Below are positions 22,590 through 32,620 of a DNA stretch of 64,000 nt, in pieces. Positions within the stretch are counted from its first letter, which is position 1; each line of letters starts with the position of its first letter. Source of the stretch: Protea cynaroides (taxonomy: Eukaryota > Streptophyta > Magnoliopsida > Proteales > Proteaceae); contig CM053273.1 of assembly GCA_028583415.1 (NCBI GenBank), positions 85,022,074-85,086,073 of the forward strand, given 5' to 3'. The position numbers were made by a program, and so were the translations under genes. The notes beneath the pieces are model-generated. The model was not told where the DNA came from. It saw only the letters and a list, made by a program, of their open reading frames with translations, and made no database searches.

Positions 22590-23726
22590 CTACTGATCAG
22601 ACGCGTGCTGGGCATCTAGAAGCTCTCCTACTCTCCAATCTGTCACGTGCTGAGCCTCTCTAATCTCACGCAGTAGCTCCATCACATCATCAGATGGTGG
22701 GTGCGAAGGACCAGCTACATGGGAAGGAACCCGAGATGGGCCAGCCCCAGTAGAATGCGGTGGTGATGGAGGAGGTATGGCGCCTACATCCATATACATA
22801 CGATCATCATCCTCAGCATCACCCCCATGGACTCTTGCTGCTGCTGCTGCCGCCTCGACGTCTGCCATCTCTACCCGGGTACGGGGACACACCAGATCTT
22901 TCCTCTCACCGTTACTGACCTGCGCATCTCGCATCCCCATCCTACAAATGGCCTCCCAGTCCAGGTCAGAAGAGAAAGTATCCTTATGAATCCTTTCATC
23001 CAATAAGTCGACGTGTAGGCGTGTGAGCAGAGTAGTGATCAGACGTCCATAGGGCAGGTTGCCTATATGACCAGGCATTGTAGCACGGATCATCGTCTGT
23101 ATAATAATGTATGAAAGGCAGACCGGCTGCCTAGTGCAAATGCAATACAAGGCATACTGGGTCAACTGAGAAATCCTATCATAATGGCCACTCTGGGGAA
23201 TCAGGTTGTGCTGAATGATCTTGCAGTACACCCAAGGCTCTGGCCGTAAGTTGATTGCCTTCATCTCCCAGCGATCACCTCTAAGAAGCTGGCTATCAAT
23301 CTCAGCATGCATCATCAAGGATAGGAACTGAGGTTCCTTAGGAGCACAGTACACCAAGGGGCCGTCATTTGATATGCCCAGGAGATCAACCAACTGCTGG
23401 CAGTTTAAGAAAACTTCCACCCCTTTCACATAGCTGGTGATCTTGAGCTCCCTACCCCAGTCTGTATCATTGCGATCACCCACTACCTGGAGGTTGCAAT
23501 AAAACTGCTTCACCAAATCAGGATAGGTACAAGCCTCATATGTGATCATGGGAAGCCAACCCATGTCACCGAAGGCACCCTCTACGTTAAACAAGGCTAG
23601 ACTAGCCAAGTTTACACAGCGACCCCCTTCCACCTTCTTATGCTCATAACGAGCATACTGAGCCTCGACCTCATTAGAGCGGAAACGAATGGGATCATGA
23701 GCTCTATAAATCTTAGTACGAGCCAT
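22590..23726 (-). CDS. Antisense accessory protein, putative plant transposon protein family (element A)
   Basis: Encodes 378 residues from the MARTK start shared with the copies in B and C. A longer in-frame Met at 23825 lies inside a likely intron and is not favoured. Residues ~60-250 hold the conserved core: GAFGDMGWLPMI, LVKQFYCNL, LLGISNDGPLVY, WVYCKIIQHNLIPQSGHYD and LPYGRLITTLLTRLHVDL. This resembles the plant transposon protein domain PF20167 (assigned from memory of its motifs). The tail is acidic, then Pro-rich, then helical (ELLREIREAQ). A single TAG (CAG in B) at 22590 cuts off about 41 residues; the older stop is at 22464. It is transcribed opposite to gag-pol inside the leader. 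Function unknown. Confidence 0.7.
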   Translation of the reverse strand: MARTKIYRAHDPIRFRSNEVEAQYARYEHKKVEGGRCVNLASLALFNVEGAFGDMGWLPMITYEACTYPDLVKQFYCNLQVVGDRNDTDWGRELKITSYVKGVEVFLNCQQLVDLLGISNDGPLVYCAPKEPQFLSLMMHAEIDSQLLRGDRWEMKAINLRPEPWVYCKIIQHNLIPQSGHYDRISQLTQYALYCICTRQPVCLSYIIIQTMIRATMPGHIGNLPYGRLITTLLTRLHVDLLDERIHKDTFSSDLDWEAICRMGMRDAQVSNGERKDLVCPRTRVEMADVEAAAAAARVHGGDAEDDDRMYMDVGAIPPPSPPHSTGAGPSRVPSHVAGPSHPPSDDVMELLREIREAQHVTDWRVGELLDAQHASDQ

Positions 23727-23731
23727 GTTAT

Positions 23732-23858
23732 CTGCAAAGACACAGAAAAATAAACAAGATATTAGATATGGTGAAAAACTCAAAATTTCAGCATTATAAT
23801 TGCATGATTTGGCCAAAAGCCTCACTTTTCACCCAAACAGCTGGGCAAGAGGACTTAC
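23732..23858 (-). other. Putative leader intron of the antisense gene (element A)
   Basis: On the minus strand a perfect donor GTAAGT (23858-23853) and an acceptor with a pyrimidine tract ending TCTTTGCAG (23732) bound 127 nt. The acceptor is 5 nt before the MARTK start codon. The same pair occurs in B and C. Confidence 0.6.
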
Positions 23859-24032
23859 ATATGTTCCAAACAATCCTGCAAAGCTCATACAGTTGGAAAT
23901 TTAAACTAAGAAGATCGAATTTGAAGAAATTTCAACAAATTTGAAAAATCCCAAAAATTAGGTCAAAAGAGGAAAATTTCAAGTTTCTCAAAAACCAACC
24001 AATGAAATTCAAATTTTCTTGAGGGCCTTCGT

Positions 24033-24048
24033 CCATTGGGTGGCCAAT
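24033..24048. promoter_or_regulatory. Paired inverted CCAAT boxes upstream of the antisense gene (element A)
   Basis: CCATTGGGTGGCCAAT gives a CCAAT box on each strand. It lies about 175 bp upstream of the antisense donor and is preserved in B (42061-42076) and C (47459-47474, one change). It could serve the antisense promoter. No matching TATA box was found. Confidence 0.4.
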
Positions 24049-24327
24049 AGCAAAAGCCCCCAGTAAAAATCAAATTTTTACGGTTAGAAAAATTTTAATT
24101 TGAAGAAAATGCTATAAATGGAGAAAAACCTAGTTTTGAAAATTTAAAAATGAGAAACAGTAGAGAGCATACTTGAAGGAAAGGAACGGAAGTCGTGAAT
24201 GGAAGAAATAATCACCAAACACTAGGGGTCGATATTGTAGCAACTCAAGGGAAGCAATTTGAGTTGGAGGAAAGAAGAAAGAGTAAGAAATGACTCCAAA
24301 ATCCGGTTTAAAAACCTAATTTTGGGT

Positions 24328-24545
24328 CGTGCGGTAGCAGAATTCGATAAAATGTGCGACCCTACGACCGACCCTACCATCGACCCTAGGCTCTCGGTGA
24401 TCTGACAGACATCATGTGGTTGGACCTAGGGTCGGACATATACCGACCCTACGATTGACCCTAGGCTCTTGGTGAGCTGATAGGGTTTTGTGAGGTCGCA
24501 TACCCTGGGGTCGAACATAGAGCGACCCTACCATCGACCCTACAA
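24328..24545 (+). repeat. Pre-gag GGTCG/CGACC cluster (element A)
   Basis: Repeated words such as CGACCCTAC, GGGTCG, ATCGACCCTAGG and CTCGGTGA occur over about 220 bp. The dominant version (CGACCCTA/GGGTCG) matches the version in A's LTR clusters. It lies upstream of gag on one strand and of the antisense gene on the other. Confidence 0.6.
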
Positions 24546-24689
24546 TGGAAAATACAGTATTTTGACTGAATGACTTGGAAAGTTGGAATTTTACATTGAT
24601 TAGTTGGATTTTGACATGGAATGACTTATATTGATTGCCTCACATGTTCTTTGATTATTTTTCAGACACTACCACCACCAGAACAGGAA

Positions 24690-25967
24690 ATGGCTGGGCG
24701 AAGAGTAACTAGGCGAGGCCGTAACCCAATTCCACCACTACCACCTGTGGAGGAAGACAGCCATGAAAATCCTGAAGTACAGAGAATCAGAATATGACAA
24801 CATCAGGAGCTAATGGCCAGGCAAATCCTACAAACTTGCCAGCCCCACCTATGGATTTGGCTACAGCAGTAATGAACCTGGCACAACAGCTGCAACAAAT
24901 ACAGCAGGTGCAAGCCAATATGCAAGCTGCTATAGGAATGGTTTTTCCAGCTGCACATACTACACCTATGCCAGTCGGACAAGCTAGCACAGTACCAGGG
25001 GATAGCAACACGGTACCCCAAGTGTCTTAAACACCAGTTGTGCAAATTCCAGTACAGAACCCTGAGGTAGCCTAAGGTAGCTATCAGTATCAACCATCTA
25101 TGTACGGGGCCTATGCTCAGTATCAGTTGGACCACTCTCGACTGATCAAGCGCTTCCTGAAAATGAAACCTAAAGAATATAGTGGCAAGCCAACAGATCC
25201 TTTTTGGCCAGCTCATTAGATTGACGAGATGGAAAGAAATTTTTTGATGATGACAGTTAATGAGGAAGAAAAAGTGTTGTGCGCCACATTTATGCTGAAG
25301 GGCGATGCACACCACTGGTGGAAGTCTACCCGGACATATCTACTAACAAAACATGCCCAATTGACCTGGGCTATCTATAAAGAGGCATTCTTTGAGAAAT
25401 AATTTTTCAGAAGTTTTAGAGATGTGATGGAGAGAGAGTTCCTGAGTTTATATCAGGCACAGATGATTGTGGATACATACAAACAGCGTTATAAAGAGTT
25501 GTTTTTCATTGCACCCTCTAGCATGCAAGAGGAAAATACTAAGACCCGAAGGTTCATCATGGGACTTAGGGGAAGCATTCGTGAGCATGTTCTGGGACTA
25601 GAAATGAAAGTTTACAATGAAGCAGTACAGATTGCTCGAGTGATAGATTCGAGCCAGAAGGAGAGCTACTTTGCTTAGAATAGAGGTATCAAAAGGCCTA
25701 AAGAAAATTCATACAACGGAGGGAACACAAAGATATTTAAACCCTTCCATACTCAAGGCTTTAATGCTGCAGCCAAGACTACTCCAACAGCCCAACAGCC
25801 ACAAAAGCAAAATAATGAAGGAGTAAAATGCTTTAACTGTAACCAAATAGGACATTATTCAAGGGAGTGTCCTAAGCCCAGGAAGCAGCTACAGCAAGGA
25901 AATATTTATGCAGTTACATCTGAGGATGCTGCCGCATCGCCTGATGTGGTCATAGGTATGACCTGAA
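24690..25967 (+). pseudogene. gag: Chromovirus gag (element A)
   Basis: It starts MAGRRVTRRGRNPIPP and has a Gln/Pro-rich N-terminal arm (LAQQLQQIQQVQANMQAAIG). The capsid domain (Retrotrans_gag) runs at about 25150-25680: FLKMKPKEYSGKPTDP, DAHHWWKSTRTYL, and MEREFLSLYQAQMIVDTYKQ after a stop. A CCHC knuckle CFNCNQIGHYSRECP is at 25829-25873. It ends with AASPDVVIGMT and a TGA. In-frame stops occur near 24795, 25028, 25072, 25219, 25400 and 25677, plus a shift near 24790. It would package element RNA if intact. Confidence 0.85.
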
Positions 25968-26024
25968 CCTTTCATTTTGTATTACCTTATGTGAGCATGT
26001 AAACTAAATTAAAACAAATCACAG
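25956..26024 (+). other. 69-bp GT-AG intron-like segment between gag and PR (element A)
   Basis: GTATGACC...AATCACAG is T/A-rich, begins after ATAG and ends before GTATCATACC. Removing it joins DVVIG to IIPINGIPARVLF in frame. It contains the gag stop (TGA) and a second in-frame stop. The length is 69 bp in A, B and C. Because 69 is divisible by three, stop-codon readthrough is an alternative explanation. Confidence 0.5.
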
Positions 26025-27340
26025 GTATCATACCTATTAATGGCATACCCGCCAGAGTGCTCTTTAATTCTGGAGCTACTCATTCTTTTATAACTGTGTC
26101 ATTTGGAAAGAAGCTAAATCTACCCCTCAGATTTTTAGACTACAAATTGTTTGTACGATCACTTAATGGGATTAGAAGTGGAACTAAAAAAAGGTTATGG
26201 ACCATGTCCAGTTCTTATCGGTGAGAATATTTTGGATGCAACCCTGATTCAACTCGAAATGGCAGACTTTGATGTTATCTTAGGAATGGATGGGTTAGCT
26301 CGGCATTCTGTAAACCTATTATGTGCAGAAAAGAAGCTGACATTTAAAGACAAGGAAGGAGCAGAGTTTAGTTTTGCGGGAATAAAACTTTCTCGTAAAT
26401 GAAAACTCATCCTCTCTGCATTAAAGGCTAGAAAATGCCTCGAGAAAGGAGGAGTTGGATATCTAGTATCCGTGGTTGATCTCACCAAGGAAGTACCACG
26501 AATGGAGGATATTGATGTTGTGCGTGACTTTTCAGATGTATTTCCTGAGGAACTACCAGGACTACCATCCGATCGAGCGACAGAGTTCGTTATAGACCTT
26601 ATACCCGGAGCCGCGCCAGTATCTAAAGCACCCTATCGAATGGTTCCAACTGAACTTAAGGAATTAAAGGTACAGTTACAGAAATTACTGGACAAGGGTT
26701 ATATCAGACCTAACATATCACCATGGGGAGCGCTAGTATTGTTTGTAAAGAAGAAGGACGGTAGCGTTCGATTGTGTATAGACTATCGGGAATTGAATAA
26801 GCTTATAATCAAGAATCGGTACCCATTGCCTCGGATCGATGACTTATTCGATCAGTTGCAAGGTGCCAAGGTGTTCTCTTGATCTTCGGTCAGGATACCA
26901 TCAGTTGAAGATTAAGGAAGGTGATATTCCAAAGACAGCATTCAGAACAAGACACGGACATTATGAATTTTTAGTCATGTCTTTTGGATTGACTAACGCA
27001 CCCATAACTTTTTTGGAACTCATGAATCAGGTAATCCATGATATGTTGGATACGTCAGTCATTATGTTTATTGATGATATATTGGTCTACTCCAAGGACA
27101 AGGAAACTCATGTCATGAATCTAAGAGCCGCTCTGCAGCAACTGAGAAAGAGAAGCTTTACGCCAAATTTACAAAATGTGAGTTTTGGCTAAATGAGGTC
27201 GCTTTCTTAGGCCATGTTGTATCCATTAAAGGAATTAAAGTGGATCCTAGGAAGATTGAAGCCATTGTGAAGTGGGAAGCATCTAAGAGTGTCGCAAAAA
27301 TTAGAAGTTTCCTAGGTCTATTATCGATGATTCGTGAAAG
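26025..27340 (+). pseudogene. pol: Protease and reverse transcriptase (element A)
   Basis: PR: NGIPARVLFNSGATHSFI, where the catalytic Asp of DSG is Asn (26066-26068), and VILGMDGLARHSVNLLC. RT: DFSDVFPEELPGLPSD, YRMVPTELKELK, GYIRPNISPWGA, VLFVKKKDGSVRLCIDYREL, NRYPLPRIDDLFDQL, VMSFGLTNAPITF and the catalytic FIDDILVYS near 27067-27090. Compared with C there are deletions near 26880 (FSKIDL region) and 27325 (LAGYYRRF region), a shift near 27160 and a stop at 26399. This matches Tekay/Del chromovirus PR-RT. Confidence 0.85.
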
Positions 27341-27855
27341 ACTATTCCAGAATTACCGTACCTCTCACCAGTTTGACTAAGAAAGGAGAAAAGTTTGTTT
27401 GGACCGACAAATGTGAGAAAAATTTCCAAACATTAAAGGCTAGATTGATATTTGCTCTCATCTTGACTATTCCTAATCTAGGACAACCATTTAACTTATA
27501 CACTGATGCATTTGGATTGGGTTTAGGATGTGTACTTATGCAAGGAGAACAAGTAGTTGCGTATGCCTCAAGACAACTGAAGACACATAAGAAGAACTAT
27601 CCCACTCATGACTTGGAATTAGCGGCAGTAGTACATGCTGTCAAGATATGGAGACATTATTTGTATGGAGAGAAATTTCAAATTAAATCAGATCATAAGA
27701 GTCTCACTTATCTTTTTAATCAGAAAGAATTGAACATGAGACAAAGAAGATGGCTGGAATTATTGAAGGATTATGATTGCGATATCCAGTATCATCCAGG
27801 AAAGGCTAATGTAGTTGCTGATGCGCTAAGCAGAAAAGCATTGATAAAATCTTAA
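27334..27855 (+). pseudogene. RNase H domain (element A)
   Basis: An open stretch of 173 residues: FVWTDKCEKNFQTLKARLI, LYTDAFGLGLGCVLMQGEQV, YASRQLKTHKKNYPTHDLEL, FQIKSDHKSLTYLFNQKEL and VVADALSRKA. The D (YTDA), E (DLELA) and D (KSDHKSL) catalytic residues are present. It is the longest undamaged part of A's pol and ends at a stop just after the SRKA hinge. Confidence 0.85.
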
Positions 27856-28099
27856 GGAGAGGTTAACACGACTGCGGCAATGTGTGTTACAGGAAAAATA
27901 TTCTATCATGGTAATGAGCAGTTCGTGATAGATGCATCGGGTTGATCAACCAACCAAAGTTTTATTCATCGGTTTTCAAATATGTTCGCAACATTAAAGA
28001 TTGTACCTGATATAATTGATGAAGTAAAAGCCGCTCTTAAATCAGACCCTTATCTGAGAATGGTACAAGAAGACATCGAAAAAGGTAAAACTATTCCTG

Positions 28100-29437
28100 A
28101 GTTCACCTTGGACGAGAAAAAGATACTGAAGTAGAAAGAAAGAGTATGTGTTCCTAAAACAGAAAACTTGGACATTAGACACAGACTAATGAAGGAAGCT
28201 CACACCCCCGCTTATTCGGTACATTCTGGAAGTACAAAGATGTATCATGATTTGAAGAAATTATATTGGTGGAGAGGAATGAAACCAGATGTAGTTAAAT
28301 TTGTGTCACAATGCCTAAATTATCAGAGGATAAAAGCTGAATGGCAAAGACCTGTAGGATTATTTCAGCCACTGCCAGAACCAGCATGGAAATGGGACTG
28401 CATCACTATGGACTTCGTCACTGGGTTACCATTGACTCCTCGAGTAGTTGACGCGGTCTGGGTGATTGTAGATCGTCTGACTAAGACAGCTCGTTTTATA
28501 GCTATATGACCATAGTATACCCTGGAGAGGTTAGCCAAGCTATATGTGGATAACATTGTCAGATTACATGGTGTACCTGAAAGCATTGTGTCCGATAGAG
28601 ACTCACGCTTTACTTCAAAGTTTTGGAAAGGATTGCAGAAGGCTATGGGTACAACGTTGAAGTTCAGTAGTGCATTCCATCCTCAGACAGACGGACAGTA
28701 GGAGCATACCATTCAGATTTTAGAAGACATGCTTTGAGCCTGTGTTATTGATTTTAAAGGCTCATGGGACGAGAAACTACCCTTGATCGAGTTCGCCTAT
28801 AACAACAGCTATCAGACTACTATATAGATGTCACCTTATGAAGCACTGTATGGGAGGAAGTGTCGAACTCCTCTGTTCTGGAATGAAGTTGGAGAACGTA
28901 GCATCATTGGACCAGAATTTATTAAAGAGACTTTTCGAGTAGTCGATATTATCAAGGAAAGAGTTAGAACAGCTCAAAATCGTCAGAAACAGTATCCAGA
29001 TACTCGATGCAGAGACCTTGAATTTTTGTAGGTGATAAGGTATTCTTGAAAGTATCACCTATGCGAGGTTTAAAACGATTTGGACAGAAAGGGAAGCTAA
29101 GTCCGAGATATGTCGGGCCATATGAGATTCTAGCTAAATGTGGAAAAGTAGCTTATCAGTTAGCACTACCACCATCTATGTCAAGTATGCATGATGTATT
29201 TCATATCTCATTATTAAAGAAGTATGTCAGAGATCCAACGCACATTTTTACAATGGATCCACCAGATCTAACTGATGATTTGACATTTGAAGTAGCACCA
29301 ACTGAAATCACCAGTCGAAACGTTCAACGTCTATGCAATCGTGACATTTATTATGTTAAGGTCACCTGGAGGAGCCGAGATATGGAAGAGATCACATGGG
29401 AAGAAGAAAATGCTATGCAGAAGTAATATCCTTACCT
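28100..29437 (+). pseudogene. Integrase with chromodomain-like tail (element A)
   Basis: The zinc-binding part (AHTPAYSVHSGSTKMYHDLKK, FVSQCLNYQRIK) has its last Cys changed to Tyr. The core has WDCITMDFVTGLPLTP with the first Asp, VSDRDSRFTSKFW with the second, and QTDGQ-stop-EHTIQ retaining the Glu. KCRTPLFWNEVGERS and GRKGKLSPRYVGPYEIL follow, and the tail EVAPTEITSRNVQRLCNRD, VKVTWRSRDMEEITWEEENA resembles a divergent chromodomain. Stops near 28134, 28508, 28700, 28736, 28826 and 29028 disable it. Confidence 0.85.
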
Positions 29438-29483
29438 TTTCGACTCATAAGGTATGTACAAATTTCGAGGACAAAATTTTTAA

Positions 29484-29498
29484 TAAGAAGGGGGGAGT
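29484..29498 (+). promoter_or_regulatory. Polypurine tract of element A
   Basis: AAGAAGGGGGGAGT sits directly before the TGTAAGACCC start of the 3' LTR. Confidence 0.8.
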
Positions 29499-31829
29499 TG
29501 TAAGACCCGTATGGAACTAATCGGTCTTACCAACTTGTACCAGGTCTACCTATCATGGTCGAGCCAAGTAGACCAAGTACATGAAGAAACCACAAGACCA
29601 GGTATGAAATTTAACTAAAAAATAGTCAAATATGAGTGTGTGGTCGCATGCCTAAACAGGTCTGACCGACCCCACCTCAAAAGAGTCCAACCCATGACTT
29701 TTGGTCATGGGGTCGGATGTTTTAAAAATGTAGGGACGATGGATTCTGCGACCCTACATCTGACCCTACAGAAATAGTCAGAAACCTAAATTAAGAAACC
29801 TTCCTAATTCGAAGGGGGTCTTTCCTAAACTCATTGGGGCTTATTATGGAGGATTTTCCTCTATAAATAAGACATCCCTTAGCCTCTTTCATCTTTTTAG
29901 AACCCTAATTGAAAGTGAGAGAAAGAGAAGAGAAGGAAGAAAAGGAAAATTGAATGAGAAGACCAAGGAAGAGGAAAGTTCAGAGAAAACTCTGAATCTC
30001 AGCAAACCTAAGGTATGAACCTAATTCCCTACAAGAATTAAGAGCCTAGGATAGTTTATAAAGAAGAGAAGATTAGGAGAAACCCAAATCATCCATCCAT
30101 GGACAAATTCCAAGGGAATCCATGGAGAAAATCATTGTGTACAATAGATAGTGTGTAAAAATTATAGTTTTAAGCCATAGAACAACCATAGGAAAGACTA
30201 TGAAGATAAGCCAAAGGATTCGAACATGAAGGAATGGACTTAAGAGTGAAAGGTCGACCATAACACGTGTGGTCGCACGTAGGGTCGCATGATATTCAAC
30301 CCCACGAGACCCACATGTTCGACCACATGCCCTCGGAAAGATTCCAGGGAGGGTGTGGTCGCACGTAGGGTCGAAGTATGTCTAACCCCACCTGCGACGC
30401 TACACCCTATGGTCGCAGAAACTGAGACCCCAGGTGCTACCCCACCTGCGACCCCTCAACTTTTGTTAGTTTACACTTAAGGGAATTAATTCTAATTAAA
30501 ATCTATCAACTTGATTAGGTTTTTCAGTGATTTAAAAGTGATTCATAAAGCTTGGACGAGGATCTACGATCAATCAAAGGTGAGGGAACAAGACCAAAAC
30601 TAATTGATTAATAATAAACTTTTTTTTTATTGAGTCCAATGCCATGAATGATTCTATGCTTGTATGCGTGTATTGTGCATTTCACATGTCATCCAATATT
30701 TCTGCTATTAATTTTCATGCATATTTAATTCTGTTTATTTATAACATGATGATGATGATGATGCTAGGAATAGGCATATGAATGTATGTGTATGGTTAGT
30801 GTATTTGATGCGAGTAGAGCATCAGGGGAAAGACGTTACACTGTAGTTCATCCTACTCACCAGACTCTAGCTCTATCTCTACTCAAGTCTTGTCCACTAA
30901 CATCGTCGTATCGCCATTACTTTAGCAGAACTATTACGTCGTAGGGCATCAGGGGAGGTGGTCTCAGACCGTGTAGTCTCTGACTCTGCCAGGGGGCCTT
31001 AGCTCTATCTCTATGGACCTATTGAGGGATGCTGAGGTGAGACCTTGGATACACTGTTTGACATTAGGATTGGTTAGTTGCGAGTCCAGTTTGCAAGCCC
31101 TCGCCAATAGGAGCTTACGTGTTGATATAGGTAGGGCATCAGGGGAAGTGTGATGCGGTATGGTCCTAAGCACTTTAGCTCTATCCCTATTCCATGGTGT
31201 GTGCATGTGGGATGGCAATGATGTTTGATCCATTAGAGGCTTTGCATACTCGTGTATAGAGGTGCGGCGGCCACCTATCCTTTCTATTGCACACTGCAAA
31301 CTTATGACCAGACCAAAGATATGAATTGAATGCATGCATATGTTTGTTGCATTGTTTTGTTTGCTCACTGAGTCATGATGTGTGCTCACCCTTTTGACGT
31401 CAAATATTTTTAGTTGATGATGCAGGTACTACTGTAGAAGACTATATGAATGCTCCGATGTATAGACATGCTGCGGCGATGGATGCAGAGGTTATATTAG
31501 AGTCGCATGATTCGTCGTGCGAGTGCAACTCATGCGTCTTTGATTAGATTTATTTATTGGATTATTAAGGATACGTAGTTGCTTAATTTATTTTATTTTA
31601 TGTCTTAGTCTATTGAAGATAATTGGATAATTTATTTATGTTATCACTGTTAGACTCTGAGTTCATTAAGTATTAAAGACTTCTGCTATTGTGTATTTAT
31701 TCTGATTATGGTTATGGATGTGTATGGTTTAAGCAAAAAAGACACAGCCTATTCGAGATCCTGGTTGAACCGTTGGATCATAGATGGTTCATCATACCAT
31801 TCTGGTTGGTACAGAATTGGGGTGTGACA
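29499..31829 (+). repeat. 3' LTR of element A
   Basis: 2331 bp with the same layout as the 5' LTR; GGTCG clusters at 29640-29775 and 30250-30450, TATAAATAAG near 29862. It is flanked on the right by CTATC, the target duplication. It retains the intact 132-nt frame at 31416-31547. Confidence 0.9.
31416..31547 (+). CDS. Conserved 43-codon LTR frame (3' LTR of A)
   Basis: Reads DDAGTTVEDYMNAPMYRH, then MDAEVILESHDSSCECNSC and a TAG. Length (132 nt), acceptor TTTTTAG and phase agree with the copies in E, C and F. The candidate upstream exon of the same LTR ends AATCAAAG/GTGAGG at about 30582 and would join in phase. Confidence 0.5.
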   Translation, partial: DDAGTTVEDYMNAPMYRHAAAMDAEVILESHDSSCECNSCVFD

Positions 31830-32620
31830 CTATCAGGGGGGCCTTAGCTCTATCTCTATGGATGTATTGAGGGATGCTGGGATAAGGCCTTGGATACGCG
31901 GTATGACATTAGGATTGGTTAATTGCGAGCCCAGTTTGCAAGCCCTCGCTAATAGGGGCTTACATGTTTGTATGGGTAGGGCATCAGGGGAAGTGTTGGC
32001 GGTGTTTGATCCAGACAGTTTACCTCTATCTCTATTCCATGGTGGGTGCATGTGGGACAGCAATGGTGTTTGATCCATTGGGCAGATTCACACACTCGTG
32101 TATAGAGGTGCGGCGGCCACCAAACCTTTCTATAGCTCATTGTAAACTTATAAACCAAACCAAAGATATGAATTGAATGCATGTATATGCTTGTTGCATT
32201 GTTTCGTTTACTTACTGAGACCTGATGTGTGCTCACCCTTTCGACGTCGAATATTTTTAGTTGATGATGCAGGTCCTACTGTTGAAGAATATATGAATGC
32301 GCCGACGTATGGACACATTGTTGCGATGGACGTAGAAGCTGAAGAAGATGCACATGATTCATCGTGCAAGTGTAACTCATGTGTTTTTTATTAGCATAAT
32401 TATTTAGTTATTGGAACATGTAATTGATTATTTTATTTTATTTTATGTCTTGAGGTATATTGGAGATAATTTGATTCTTAATTATGCGATCACTGTTAGA
32501 TACTCAGTTTATTAATATTAAAGACTTTCGCTATCATTTATTTACTTTGAATTTGCTTCTGGGATGTATCTGATTTAATCGAATGGGCACGACCTATACG
32601 AGATCCTGGTTGAACCGTTG
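31830..32620 (+). repeat. LTR E, second part
   Basis: After element A the LTR resumes with CTATC (the target duplication of A) and CAGGGGGGCCTTAGCTC. It runs to GAACCGTTG, where element B begins. With the first part it makes about 2.30 kb, lacking only the last ~90 bp of an LTR. It contains the conserved 132-nt frame at 32263-32394. Confidence 0.85.
32263..32394 (+). CDS. Conserved 43-codon LTR frame (copy in LTR E)
   Basis: The frame reads DDAGPTVEEYMNAPTYG, then an acidic stretch EAEEDAHD and SSCKCNSCVFY before a TAG. It follows TTTTTAG, a good splice acceptor, with two bases before the first codon. Copies of exactly 132 nt are intact in the LTRs at 31416-31547, 57048-57179 and, on the minus strand, 51885-52016. 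The start codon may lie in an upstream exon: a donor-like AAAG/GTGAGG follows an open stretch near 19470-19499 that would join in frame. No known protein is recognised. It is acidic and Cys-rich at the end. Confidence 0.5.
   Translation, partial: DDAGPTVEEYMNAPTYGHIVAMDVEAEEDAHDSSCKCNSCVFY

Larger units (their letters stand above)
19914..31829 (+). mobile_element. Element A: complete Ty3/gypsy chromovirus-type element
   Basis: Two ~2.3-kb LTRs (TGTAAGACC...GGGGTGTGACA) flank a tRNA-Met primer site, an antisense gene, gag, PR, RT, RNase H, integrase with a chromodomain-like tail, and a polypurine tract. The 5-bp target duplication is CTATC. The polyprotein resembles the Tekay/Del chromovirus group. 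By eye the first 300 bp of the two LTRs differ at roughly 8-9% of sites, so the insertion is not recent. Gag-pol is disabled by about 20 stops or shifts. Confidence 0.92.

Noticed and set aside
23727..23825. Upstream Met of the antisense frame in A as the true start
   Set aside because: The extra residues fall within the predicted leader intron and are not shared with B and C; MARTK/MVRTK is the common start.
24803..25315. 170-residue minus-strand frame opposite gag of A, with a longer counterpart at 48094-48741
   Set aside because: It is rich in Cys, Trp, His and Ser as expected for the complement of Gln/Pro-rich gag codons; it is conserved only because gag is conserved.
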